A stretch of DNA of 64,000 nt from Albula goreensis. Lineage: Eukaryota; Chordata; Actinopteri; Albuliformes; Albulidae. The notes beneath the pieces are model-generated. The model was not told the DNA's origin and ran no database searches. It was given only the letters and a program-made list of their open reading frames with translations. The stretch is taken from contig CM040758.1 in NCBI GenBank assembly GCA_022829145.1, forward strand, positions 9,532,128 through 9,596,127, in the 5' to 3' direction. The translations under genes and the position numbers were made by a program. This document shows, piece by piece, positions 13,048 to 25,982 of this stretch (positions within the stretch are counted from its first letter, which is position 1; each line of letters starts with the position of its first letter).

Positions 13048-14683
13048 CGTGTCCAGAGTCCCATGCTGGATATTAGCCTCACGCTGCATTTAATAGATCG
13101 CATCTCTTGCGCTTAAAGGCAAGTGATCATTCTTCTGAAAGCAGCGGGGGACGGTAAACAAAGTCAGGATCCTTGTAATGGGGTGCAAATTGAATCAGGT
13201 GTCTGCTCCTCTTAAGGAAATGAAGTGGGCCTCCTTTAGGAGAGGGGCGGTGGCATTTTTGGGGGAAGGGGGTCCAGTGACAGAGACGGATGCAGGGCGA
13301 CGCCGGGGAGCGCGTGCGAGCAGGACAATATCCGCATCCAGTCCCGCGGCTAATATTTCACTCCCCATCCTGCCACCCCAGACCCCTCCTGGGAGAGGAA
13401 TTCATCTCACACAGGGTTATTACAAAACGTTTATTCCAACATACATTCTGCAAATGATGACAGTTAATAAAGAGAATGCTTTATATAACCTGTATTTTTA
13501 CATACTGGCCGTTGATTGTGGTCATTATTTGGTATTGATAGACCTTCCCACAATGTCCTGCCATTTGGCTGAAGGTGTATTTCAGCGCAGTGCTGTGCTG
13601 GTCTTTTACCTTGCAAAGCGAGCCATATTTATTGCCATCCCATCTGTGGCAAATCAGTTTTATTCAATAATGCAGAGTGGTGTGGAACTCAAGTGCGTGG
13701 CTACACATTCCCAGAGATATGACAGGCGCCCTTCATTATATTAAAACATAGCAGTGTGCGAAATGACAAGCACTCTTAAATGACATTCAATCTCCCCTCA
13801 GATCCATTACACAAATTCATTATTAAAACAACAGATTCCAGGATAATCCAGTCTATTCAAACTTAATTTATAATGATACCATTATTGCATGTTATTAACA
13901 TTCAGAGTTCAGTGTTTAACCTTCATGTGATCAGATTAATCTTACCTGTGCTCCATTCTGAATTTGAATGGAAAGGTGGGAACATCAACACTGTTTTTCA
14001 GTGTGTTTCTTCTTACAACAAATAGTAGTGTATATTTATGCAATGAATAATAAACCTGCAGGAGTTCAGTACTGCAGAAATTTTAACTATAAAAATTAAT
14101 GCAAATTAACCCCAAATATATTTGGTTAAAGCTGAAGTATTTGGGGGTCTTGAAAGTGCTAGTTTGGTAATCCACTGTTTAAAGAAGGTAATTAGTTTGT
14201 GATCAAGGGTGCTATTAACAAAATATTGTTCTGGAAATGAACCTAGCCGGCCATGTAGAGAATAAACCATGAAGGCCTGTGTGGTATGAAAATAAGCCAG
14301 GATGGAGAGGTGAGCTGCAGTCCGTTGCAGTCCCTGAAGTGCATTATAACCACATCTATTTGCAAAAGAAATAATTCAATGCAGGAACATAATATTGTTA
14401 ATAATAATATTGTTTTCATGGGGTTCTTGTGAATTCACTGTTTTGTTACCTTTTACTGTTTATCTTCAGTTGTAAACAGACTGCTGGATGGGTTTGCATA
14501 TTGATTTTGGACAGTAATAAGGCCCACCTCTATTGGATCAACTTCAGAATCATACATTATATTTCATCTGCACCTGGGTTATCAGACTGTAATAATCTGT
14601 TTTGATGAATTACAATCGAGCAAGTAACCAAGCCATGGTCTGAAGTTATATAATTACTGCTGTGAGAGCTGCCGCTGTGAAGT
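13048..14683. other. Non-coding; unique-looking 13380-13740 patch
   Basis: A 188-codon open frame at 13178-13744 has no recognisable domain and mixed composition and is not called a gene. The interval 13380-13740 looks unique and balanced in composition and could be a conserved non-coding element; this is untested. A near-palindrome centred on CCAAATATATTTGG lies at 14112-14125. Confidence 0.4.
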
Positions 14684-14723
14684 GTGATGATGATGGTGAT
14701 GATGATGATGGTGGTGGTGATGA
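14684..14723. repeat. (GAT)n/(GGT)n microsatellite
   Basis: These are interrupted trinucleotide units, GATGATGATGGTGATGATG and so on. Confidence 0.9.
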
Positions 14724-17700
14724 CACAGAATGGTATAGTAACTCAGAGAGTTGTGGAAAACCAGTCTCTGTTAATGCATGCCCTTTGAAGTAGGAGTGTA
14801 GTGTCCACATGGAGAGGTGAGAAAGTACACTGAAACAAAGATCACTTAAAGAAGCTCACGCTCTTGTTGAGCTGTGCTCTGTATGAATTATTGAGCCTGA
14901 GATCTGGAGCCCCCGCTCATTACTTGGGCCTGGCTGGGGTCTGGGTTGCAGGGCTGAGATCTGGAGGGCCGGCTCACCCCCCTGAAAACACGGATACACG
15001 CTCCATCTTTAATGGTCTGAGCGATGCACCGGCCCAAGCCCTCCACCTTCCAGCCTACTCAGGATGCTGCTCACCCAGGCCTGAGGAGCCTTCAGCTGGG
15101 GGCGAAGAGAGAGGTGGGGGTGGGAGGCATTGATTGATGGGTAGTGCGAGGGAAATTGGGGACATGGGGGCGGGGGTGTAAGTAAGAGATGTTAAGGATG
15201 TTTTTTTTTCCATTGGCTAAAGTTTGCCCCAAACTCAAACTTCACCTGACCACACACAAGCATCCTCCTGTCGTGATTTTACCTTTCTGGGCTGGTGGGG
15301 GGTCAACCTCACTTTCACACGGGCTAAAACGTCTTTGCCCGAGCCAAGCAGAGCTCGCAGTTATTGGTAGGGAGAGCCAAGGAGCACCAACACTCTAAAA
15401 GTAGCAATGAATGCGTTTAGCCTGTGCTGTGCTGAAAAGGAATGGAAAGGTCACGTCTGAAGGGATCTGGTGGAAAAGAGGAACCCCTCTGATAGGAGGT
15501 GTTGGCAGGGGGTCCTAGCTGAACCTGGGGGCCTCAGTTAGTGATGGACTGAGGTTCAGTGTCAGCACCAGAACGAATCACTTGGATAGCGTTGGTCACA
15601 TGGGAGGATGATTGATTTCGGTTCAGTTCATTTTCTCCTAACCTCTGTAAAACGGCCGAAAAAACGTCCATCTCCTAAACTGCACACTGCACATAATTTC
15701 ATTTCACAGTGTTCCTTCCTGCCTGAAATATCAACTCATTCTTAAATCTGGGACAACATATCAATTAGTAACTAACATTAGCTCTACCTAATAGGTTGTG
15801 GATAAGGTCACTGAGGTCAACAAATCCTTCACTTGATACAGGGATGCCTCAACAATCCGCACCGAAGGCTGGGGACCGAGCCGAATGCTTTGAGTATGCC
15901 AGTGGGCTCCAACAGGTTGTTCAGGCTGTAATAGACACCGATTAGACCCCATGGAAGCTCTGGGAATCTTCCTTGTTTGAGATTTGGCTATCACCCTGCC
16001 ATAAATGATGCGAAATCCTCTGGGAAAAGGTTTGCTCGCCAAATACACCCCCACCCTCCACCGCCAGCTCCACTGAAACCACGTCTCCTGGATACCTCTC
16101 TGAAACGCATTACCCCCACGTCTCAGGGAAATCACTTTAGCCCAGCGGGTTTGTCTGTCGGAGCCGATCGTGGACTGACATCTTCCCCGAGAGTAGAGCT
16201 GGGATTGGACAGAGGGACGGACAGGCGCACGGGAGGGATTCCTCTGTGGCGTCTCTCTCTGGCACACGGGCGTCAGCTCGGCTAATTTCCCCATCCGTAA
16301 TACGGACCCCCGCGCTGCTCTGTCACATCACCCCCTCACTGCGGAGACATCGCCATTTGAACCGCAGGTAAATGACTCTGAGTCGCAGGGAGCTGGCATA
16401 CCTGCACCTGGGCCCTGCACCGGGGATTATGGGTGACATTCCATGTCATTGGCTTGACAGTGTCACCTTTTCTCCAGTTTCGAAGCCCCTCCCACCTTGT
16501 TAGTCTATGGGATGATAGATATTCAACAGGGTCTTTGAGCTGATAAAGACAAGGGAGTTTAACTCACTTGCAATCCTTTCACAAGCAAGAATGTGGAGAA
16601 TACAAAATTGCCAAACCTGTTTTAGGAACTCTAAAATAGAAATCGCCTGCTTCAAATGATACAGCTCAAAAAACATCTGATGGGAGACAAGAAACATAAA
16701 ACATTAATGTCAACTTACCAGTGTATGGGCTGGAGTTCAAGTCACCAACAGCTAATTCAAAGTCATTGCATGGTGCTTATTACATTAACATTACATTTCA
16801 AGGGACAGAGCCAATATTTTCTTTTTCTTTCAGTTGGCAAGAACAAGAAGGCAGAGGTGTAACAGAAGTGATTCACAGACCCTGGTTAGCAACAAAGAGG
16901 CAATTACAAGCACTGTACGTCTCTCCTTCCCCTCTACCCTTCATCATATCTGTTTTCAGAGAACATCGAGATGCTCGAGCTCCGTCCTCCCCCCTCTTGT
17001 TACGCACATTTAGTCACTGCAAAGCATCTACCCAGCAATTACCCGGCGAAGCCCTTCATCTCGTTAACAGAGGAGCCCCCGACTCTAACGACAAAGCCGA
17101 GCGCATCCTCAGAGATGTGCTTTGCTGTGAAGCCGACAGGAGAGCGCAAGAGAGTGGCGCTCCTGAAGAAACATCTCACCTGTGAAAAAAAGAGAGAGAA
17201 ATCCTTCAGTTTTATTAGAAAAAGCAAACAACAAACCAGCAAAACAAGCAATGCACTGCTCACAGGAAAATAAGGAGAAGAAAAAAAACAGAAGAGAAAA
17301 AATGTGATCGGCGGCAAATTGCGCGGTGATGAAGAGGCGCGATGGTAGGTGAAACGTCTATGGGGTGGATGATGAGAGGGATCCCTGACATATCCGCGCT
17401 ATTGCGATGGAAATCTCTCCAAAGCCGTTCATCCAGGGCCTTTCTTCTCCTGAGGCTGGTGGTTAGAGACTCACAGCTCTGACAGGAGGCTCTCCCACTG
17501 CTGGAATTCTGGGTGGGTGTTGACGTGTGCATCGTTGGGTCAGGTCAATTTCAAACGCCGCTCAAACGCTCGCGTTTAGCTACACTGTCAATTACATATG
17601 GTCCATTGAGTAAAGGAAGATCCCAGGTTTAACTTCTCAGTAATCACTGTTGTGAAGGATTTCCTGAACACAGTCACCCCCACTCTTTTTGTTCATCTGT

Positions 17701-19876
17701 AAACGTTCTATGAATTTATTAGATAACGGAAGGTGCGGACATAGCTACAGACTTATGTATACATTAAAATGATCAAACAAGACACAAATAGCCGATGTGG
17801 GAAGAGACCATTTAGTCCTATATATTTGAAAACAGTTGACGTGTTGGCATGATCGTGGCAGTAATTATACTCAAAATGAAAGAGAAATGCCAGCAAATCA
17901 GAATCCAGAATCTCTTTCAAACTCAGAGGCTTGACCTATATAAGGCATTGTTGGTAATATGTACAAATTTACACTATGCCTTGGTAATGTCCACAAACAG
18001 CTGATAATGTCCACAAACATAAATACTCATTGCCTGAATCCAAAGGTATTGCTGAATTCATCTGCTTCTCTGAGGTCTTCCTACACAATGGCACAGCCAT
18101 CTCATCCTGTAGGTGCAGTCCCCCTCTCTTCTTACCACGCGATCTTTTGCCCTTTCAATCATGAAGCATATTATTCCTCTGTCAGGGCGAAGCTGGCCCT
18201 AATGACAAGGGAGGCCAGCTGGGAGGAATGGGGGTGGGGGGGTGAGGGGCAGAAGGCTGATGCATTAACATAATAATCACAATTCACTCCCATAGGCCCT
18301 TAGGCCAGACAGCATGCTAGGTAGGCCCCCTGTCGGGTCCTCGCAGAGAGCTGCCTCATCAGTGCCTGTCAGCTCGTGGCTCTCCCTGCTTGCCACGCTG
18401 TATGAGGCTCTTGCAGAGCTCATAGTGGTGTGATGGAGTAAAGGAAAAGCATACTGTTTATTTCTCTGTGCTTCAAGCATTGTTTGAGTGAGTGAAAAAA
18501 GGGGTTAGCATTGACCATATGGTTTTAGACCATCTCAATTACAAACATTGATCAGAATGTGACTCCATATGAAAAATGACCAAAAAAATTCCCATTACTT
18601 TAATTGTTTATTACATTCCTATATTATATTAAAGTAATATAAGCTCCTAGTTTTTAGTACCTTAGATAAAGAATACTCCATTTAAAACATAATTATTTAA
18701 TTTACATGAAGTCAAAAATTTTCCAATAGAGTGAGAATAAATGCAGGCCCACGGCCAGAGACTGCATTTGAATTACTTCTGATATAATGTGTGAGGGCCA
18801 ATCAGAATGTGTGTTTCCCCCTGCAGATCAAAGGACCTGTTCCTCTCTCCCTATTGGTTGCGGTGTATTACGGCGTGTGGCACAGAACCGGCACACACAC
18901 GTCACCAGCGGAGGAAGCGTTCTCCCGGTTCTCCTTTCATATTTACTGAAGTTAAACTGCAGAAAGACAGAAGACTTGAACAAAAGTACAAAGTGAAAAA
19001 TCACTCTGGGCTTTCCATCACTCCCAGAGGCACTGAGAGAGGAACACTGGCAGCATGCAGGAGGCCAGTAATCCTCTCTATCCACCCCCCACCCACCTCC
19101 CTCCCTCCCTCCCTCCCTGCTTGGTGGTCTCTACGCACACAATCGCGTTAGCATGTGTCACAACCCAGTCCTGCTGGCTGTCATAACAACGATGGGCAGG
19201 CACTTCAACAGGAGAAGCTGTGAGGTGAACAAAGAAATTCTTTTAAAGCGAACTTACATCTGCTGGTGTGGACTCACAGCTGTGTTTTTTATTTTTCCAG
19301 TAAGATTAACATTGATTTATATTTGCCGGTGGTAATTTATGTTTTTCAAAAGTGTTTTTCTGCAGGAACTCGGTACTTACAGAGAAACTGATATAACACT
19401 TAATTACAGTTTTAACAGTCTATTAATAAGACACTAATTATGGGGGACAGAATTACTTAATAGTTAGCTTGGTGTTGTTTATACCCACTAATTGGTGAAC
19501 ATAGGCCCAGTTGGGAACCATAAGCATTTTTCATGCTTAACTAACACCTAGTTAGGCTAGTCAGTTGTTATGCATTTACATCTTCTCAACATAAAGAATA
19601 ACCTAATAGCACTGAGAATGTAACCATGATAGGTTGCTCAATGCATGCCTTTCTAACAACTAATAATCACAGATATTAATGCCAGTTAATGGCCCCAAGT
19701 TATCTTGTGAATTAATGGCTTATAAAGCAATATTAGTACAAATTCTACTTAAAGAGCATAACTAGGTCCTAATACATACTGAATTTGTGATTTATTAGCA
19801 GGTAATAAGCACATAATGTGTGCTTTATTAATATACAGTGTGACTGAACTGGGAGCCTGGGATATGCGCACCATAT
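14724..19876. other. Non-coding; GC-richer patches at 14880-15180, 15950-16480, 16970-17180, 17330-17570
   Basis: No gene with domain support is present. The patches stand out from the AT-rich background and hold no simple repeats apart from a G-rich stretch at 15113-15178 and a CCCT run at 19098-19117. They are the most plausible places for upstream enhancers. Longer frames (15788-16294 minus, 16721-17185 plus) match nothing I recognise. Confidence 0.4.
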
Positions 19877-19915
19877 GTAAGGCTTAAGTACAGAGTAACT
19901 GTACTTAAGCCTTAC
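19877..19915. repeat. Perfect inverted repeat, 17-bp arms and 5-nt loop
   Basis: GTAAGGCTTAAGTACAG at 19877-19893, the loop AGTAA, then its exact reverse complement at 19899-19915. It sits at the edge of an AT-rich, repeat-like stretch (about 19380-19860). It could be the end of a MITE or a structured site; no transcription unit is apparent. Confidence 0.95.
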
Positions 19916-20699
19916 TGTAAATCGCTGGTAAATCACCTATTGAGGAGCACTGAGCCCTCTATTGTAACTCTGTCGAAAAAGAACACTCTCAACGTTCAGA
20001 GTCTGCACTCTGTCTGCATGAGGAAGGACACATTTTTATTCCACAACAGAGCAAGTCACGATCAATTTAAAAAGCTGACAATACTTCATTTCAAAAGTGG
20101 TGACATCAGCGCTGTGGTACACAGAAGAGAAAAGTAAGAAACAAGGCGTTTCTTGTTACTCACTTCTTTCCACAAAAGATTTTGTATTTTTGAGGAAGGG
20201 ATTTTTTTGCCTGCCTTTGAACTGACAGCTTTCTATATTTTGAGTGTTATGTGATTTTCCAGGCCTGTGGACCCATGGTAAGCCTCTCTGTTCCTGAGTG
20301 GCAGGCCCGGTATCTATAATGTTTGACAAAATTCTTGAGAATAATAGCTCATATGTACTTTTAAGGTAAATCTTCAAAATTGCAGGGATCTCAGAAAATG
20401 AAAGGTTGATAAATGTTGGTTTGGTTCAAATTACTGCTAAATCACATTCACAGGTGTAATCATAATCAAAATGCATGTACGCGATAATGAATTACCCCTT
20501 TTTGCTGAGACATTGCAGATTGGGAGGAAAACTCAAGTGAACAGCAGGTATGGTTCTTGCTCAAAGTCTGACTTTTCAGTTGAGTTCAATAACCATCATC
20601 CTAAAACTCTGCTTCCCCTATTTAAAAACCCCTTTGGCCATCTTACCTCTGATTTTCTTGAGAAAATACTAATAAAACAAAAGCAGGTAGTGGTGATGT
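19916..20699. other. Non-coding, nothing assignable
   Basis: No gene, repeat or RNA signature was seen. Confidence 0.5.
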
Positions 20700-20975
20700 A
20701 TGAGCTCACAGAGCTAGTTAGAAAAGGAACACCCTCTCATTTGTTCAGTAACTATACAAACAGGATAGCTACACCACATCTGTAAAATATGCAAGTGTAA
20801 TATTTCCAATATGGCACATTTGTTTATATTACACTGAAATAATGATGCTAAAGAAGGAAACAGTTTTAGAAGGAAGTAAGAAATTTGAAATAGCCAATCA
20901 ATGTAATCATGATTTCACTGAAATATCAATTTTTAGACTTCGATTGCGCAACACCATTCTTTAACTGCAGGATGT
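20700..20975 (+). repeat. Dispersed repeat family A, copy 2
   Basis: It is collinear with 5745-6010 but has about 50 bp more in the middle (around 20810-20865), lost or replaced in the other copy. The shared motifs are those given for copy 1. It is non-coding and moderately diverged, so the family is old. Confidence 0.65.
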
Positions 20976-23900
20976 CATATTCCAGTTGAGAAAACATCTA
21001 AATAAATCAAGTGGACTTTTATTGTTTGTTTGGTTCCCTCCAGTCGCTGGCCTGAGGCTATTGGTGTCTTTTCTTCCCCAAATGGAGATCAGTGCTGTGC
21101 CCAAGAAAACTTCCAGTGTCTTTGTTAACACTGTCTGTTGGTGACACACCGTGCACACGTATGCACACTCCTCAAACACAAGCTTATGAATTATTAATAT
21201 GATTTTTTGTGTGTATATGTGATGACAGAGGAGTCCTACAGAGTTCTTACCTCAACACTTCACTCCTGTGAAGTCCCTCCGTCCCACAGTTTTACACATC
21301 GTTAAAAACCAGTCCCGGATCACAGTTCAAACCATAACGGCAAGCTTAAAAACAATCACGCTTTGTTCTCCAACCTGCCAGCTGTGTCAGGCATGCTTAA
21401 ATGAGAAAGGAAACTCGGTAATAGAGGGCATGTTGGCACTAGTCTCTCTGTGTAAAACCATTTCTGTGTTGCTTATCACTTTCTATCAAACACATGCATT
21501 TTATCACCTATGCACCTATATGGAAATGAGCCAATGTATGGCTCTGACCTAGTAAAAATGCATTTAAAAACTAACTTATTTCCTAGAACATTATAAATAT
21601 ATAAGCTGTACAATCCATAAATTATGGATAGATAATTTTGGTCAAAGGACCAAAGGAACTGTTCTGTTCAAGAAACTACCTAGTGAAGACAGTAGCTGAA
21701 AGAACAACTGAAAGAATGTCAACAGAGGACGACCATGTGAGTCTACCCTCATCTGAAACACTAAGGAATACACACAAACATGCACGTAACATTAAAGACA
21801 AGCCCTGGATTTAGGCATAAATAACCATGAAGCGAGGATTTCTAATGATAATGAACATGTCACAACCAGAACCATAAAGCAACACACTCTATGCTTAATA
21901 ATTAATAGATGATTGACTGAATATTTCAGATAGAAAATGCACTCAATCTATAAATTGCATACCATTAAACAATCACTTTAATGTACACTACACCTCAGTA
22001 TGAATACCAAATATGTGTGAGGCATGGTGAGATGAAATGATACTTCTTCATGAGGAAAGAAAAATGACAAACACTATCCCTAAGCCAAGACCTGCACAGT
22101 GATTTTTTTCTCTATTTTCTATTTAATAATTGACTTCAAAGTAAGAGGTCTGCCATAAATATTTGTGAATTAAACAGAGCATGTATGATGGAATTATGGG
22201 GCAGTGTTGGACCTGTAGTGTAAAATGGCACCAATTACAGCATCACTGTGTTCTGGAATCTTCCACAGGGTTAATAATGAAATACAATGGTGTGAAGATG
22301 TGTGTGGATGAAATTGAAAGGCATATCATTCATAAAGGTTGGGTTAGATTAAAATGTAGATAAAGAATAATGATGTATTTATGTTATAATGGTGACCTAA
22401 TATGGTAATACAAACCATCTTGCATGGTTAGCAGTAGCTACATGTAAAGGAATCACCTTTCATTCCATTAAACAGCTCTCATGCTCATGCATTTCAGAAA
22501 GTATTCATTTTAGTACTCAGTAAACCACACTGCATTTCAGTTACTATGGTGTAAATCACTGTGATAAAATTACTAGGATTTTCAATAACATTGTTGTAAA
22601 AGGTACATTCCCTGTTTGGCCAGGATTAGATCAGATATCCCACAATTCTCTCATACCTGCTGGCCTGACTTCCACCCTTACAACCTACAAAAACCTACAG
22701 TTGGATTTTATGCCAAAAGAAAGAGTTAATTAGAAATACAAATTCTCCCAGATTGTTATTAATGGGAACCGTAGAATAAGCAACACATATTTTGTGCCTA
22801 TAAGTAATTCTCAGGTACCTTTGATCTGGGGCCCTCCGCGGGTGGAGTGGAGCTGCTCTGCCCGGCTGCTGGGACCTCGCCAGAACCAGACATCTGGCTG
22901 CTTTGTTCTCATTGGCTGATCCGGTCCCCAGTGGCCACTCTGGTGACACCAGGCAGAGAGAGTGCCCTGGCAGAGATAATGAAAGGCAGATTTGGAGTGC
23001 ATTCCAGTTCCAAAATGGTCCTCCGGTCTCTGTAGAGGGCCCCGGGGGTACCCCTCCTCTGGGGGTTTGCTTGACCTGGCGACAAGGACCAGAGACTCAG
23101 ACATGGCCTCCACATAGCTCAAAGCCACTGACCAAAGGATTCAGTCCACCGCTCAGTATATTGCAGAATATGTTTACAGAGGTGAAAAATGTAAAAATCT
23201 ACATAGAGTTCACAGCCAGCTACGTACAGGGTTTGCAAAGAGGGCCATTTTTATATTTTATATATTAATATATGCTTTTATATAGTCTATCAAATGCACA
23301 AGAATACACATAGACACAAACACAATTGATAATATCCTAATCTTTTGATAATATCCTCAGTGTTACAACAGAAAGAAATGTGTAATTATAAAATAATTAT
23401 AATAGTAAATGTGTCACATTACAATAACTGTTTCAGTCTTAAATGTGTGTGTGAGACAGCAGACAAATATATCACAGGTACATTAACTAATTTATTGCAC
23501 TCTTTTATTTTATATAATTCAGCAGCACTGCTACACATTGAGCTCATATTGACCTGTAACACTAAATGGGCCAACTTTGAATATTTCTCAGTGGGGGGGG
23601 ACACTCCCCTTGAGCGGCCATTTAAGGGTTAAGGAAAGACTGCAGCATAAGCAGAGACAAAAGGCCGTGTGCGACACACGCTGAACGTTATAGTCACGCC
23701 ATTGATTGAGGTATTGTCTTCTTCCCCGCCTCGCTGTTTCCATTTTGAATAGTAAAGCTCTAGTGGCCCATAAATATTACATAAAGTGGAAGATGCGATA
23801 CAGGAATTAATGAGCAGCGTGTGTGAAGGAGCAGTGTGTGTTTGCCAGGTCCCCGTGGGCATGCTTAGCTGACACGGCTCTGTGACGTGTTGTTCTCCTA

Positions 23901-24329
23901 CCCCCCCCCCCCCCCCCCACCACCATCACTATCACCACTCCTTAGTAAGTGTCACCCAAAACTGGAGGAGACCTCTGCCCTGCTACTGTCACAGTGAGGC
24001 CCAACAACCTCACTGAAGTCACTTGCCTCACTCTGTATACATCACAGCAGCTTCAAACTCAGGTCCTGAGAGGGGTCACCGTTTCCATAGGTTTTTGTGG
24101 TTTCCGTTCAATCAACAGTTACCGTTGGACTATCATTGCCGTGTAGTTTAGCCCAGTGTGTAATTTGCATTAATGTTCTTTAACACATCAGCCTGCAGTC
24201 TGCACATTAACACTGTAGTCTGATGTCCCATGCTCATGATGTTTTTCTGCCGTAACGTTCCACATTATAGCCTGCAGCTGTAACTTGTATCCAACAGCAC
24301 TGAGTGAATGTACTCTCAGCATATTAACT
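20976..24329. other. Non-coding; GC-richer patch at 22790-23060; C18 run at 23901
   Basis: No gene is supported. The 22790-23060 stretch is GC-rich and unique-looking. A C18 homopolymer occupies 23901-23918. The part at 23950-24140 is unassigned. Confidence 0.45.
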
Positions 24330-24500
24330 TTAAATGGCCATTTGACTTATCCTGACATTTTTCAGCTATAGATCACATCCTGTGGTTTGAAAACAGTGCT
24401 TCATGATGATCAACATATAAAAATGAACATGGCCTTAAAAGTCAATTCTCTGGTTTGCTCCTACAACAGGACAGCTATGCGCCATGATGTATAGCTATCC
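24330..24500 (-). repeat. Dispersed repeat family A, partial copy 4
   Basis: The block TGACATTTTTCAGCT followed by GATCACATCCTGTG-TT is shared with 4825-4865 in the same orientation. Further on, GACAGCTAT and GTATAGCTATCCTC resemble the other end of the family. The middle is missing or too diverged to follow. Confidence 0.5.
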
Positions 24501-24839
24501 TCACAGACATCACTAATGTGACATAAAGACACTGAGGGCATGAAGGGACATTAATAGTTCTGTAAAATTCTGCAGGTGAGTTTGACTGTAAGAGGCATTT
24601 AGGTGGATCGGCGTTGGAATTAGACTCTTTCGGTGCATATGCATTTCACCAATCATGAACTGTGCACAACACATATCCATAATGCTGTCATAAGCATGAT
24701 ATAGTGCATACATAATACATCAAGATAGTGCTTTTGAGGTTTTGACAAATACAGTGCCATACAGTGCAATGTATGCAGTCATTATTTGGCATCAGTGAAT
24801 TTGAATCAATTTTATAAGCTCTAAGTAACCTGTTACTAC
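24501..24839. other. Non-coding, nothing assignable
   Basis: This is AT-rich DNA with no supported feature. Confidence 0.45.
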
Positions 24840-24940
24840 TGTTTATAACAGGTGGTTTGTCAAGCTTATTACCACATTATTGATGCTTTATGGTATATAT
24901 TCTCAAATGTTGCCAAAACAAGCTACATTTGTGTATATTC
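24840..24940 (+). repeat. Dispersed repeat family B, copy 1
   Basis: It contains CATTATTGATGCTTTATG, then AAAACAAGCTACATTTGTGT. The same order is found at 25890-25982. Confidence 0.45.
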
Positions 24941-25394
24941 CTTATTTGCAATGCTGTTCTTCACACAATGCAGTGTGTAGGAAAAGTGTTTGCAGATAGT
25001 TTATTATTAATATTTCTACAAATACAAATCAAGAAATACATAATACAGCATGGTTAAGTAAAAAGGAAAAACACCATTACAGTGCTTGTCTTTTTTCAGA
25101 GAATTGATTAGTTAATGTGAAGATAACCAGAAAATCTTGAGCGAGTGATTTTGCTTGTCTTTCTGATAAGATATCAAGGTCAAGGGCCAAGGTATCTTGG
25201 TTAAGGCAATGACATCATTCACCACATTGACCACAAAGGGATTTAAGAATAAACTATGGAAATTTTCTTTGTATATTGTGAATATTTTTGGTGACTGCAC
25301 ACGAGTGTGTTATACAGGTACTATAAAGGCTTAGTGAGGTGGTAATGTGGAAGGGCTGTATTGGCCTTCTCTTCTCAGCACAGTGTGAGGAAGT

Positions 25395-25450
25395 GTGGTG
25401 GGGGGGGTGGGGTGAGGGGGTTGGGTGGGAGGAAGGTTTTGGTGGGGGGG
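25395..25450 (+). repeat. G-rich tract, G-quadruplex candidate
   Basis: G runs of 3 to 8 are separated by one to three bases (GGGGGGGTGGGGTGAGGGGG and so on). Confidence 0.7.
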
Positions 25451-25889
25451 ACCTGACACCTGTCATCGCAGCAGTTCTGTGCCCTCACCTCTCCGGCAGG
25501 ATCTGGGGACGTGGCTGGCTGAGTGTATCTCCCAGTGAAAACGGGGGAGAGCGTTTGAAGATCATTAACGTTTTCCAGGCCCTGTCTTCAAGGCTCTGCC
25601 CCACCTGCTGAAGTCAACCTTTGATCACACAGACGAGGTTCTGTCAATAGCAGGGGTGCACTGCATAAATTATACAGAGGTACACACAAAGTCAGCAGGT
25701 AAAATGCCATTGACAATGTTGATGTAAAATGGAGAGGCCATGGGACTAAAATATAATTTGTGATTGCTCATTCCGGTTGCTAAGGTCTGACTGGTATTTT
25801 TATCTGTTTTATGAAACTTGCGTCATGCATTATAACAGTCTTATGAGGGTGGTTATAAACTATAATACACAGTCATGACCAGTTATGTA

Positions 25890-25982
25890 CAGTGTTATGT
25901 AAATGTTATAACCGCATTATTTATGCTTTATGACATGTTTTCAATTTAAATTTTTCCGAAACAAAGAACACTGATGTGTGTT
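25890..25982 (+). repeat. Dispersed repeat family B, copy 2
   Basis: It contains CATTATTTATGCTTTATG and GAAACAAAGAACACTGATGTGTG, matching 24840-24940 in the same orientation. It may be an eroded non-autonomous transposon. Confidence 0.45.

Noticed and set aside
13178-13744. 188-codon open frame on the plus strand
   Set aside because: It has no recognisable domain, composition changes sharply along it, and there is no splice or promoter context. The underlying DNA looks like non-coding sequence.
15788-16294. 168-codon open frame on the minus strand
   Set aside because: It lies in a GC-richer patch where stops are rarer; no domain or family resemblance.
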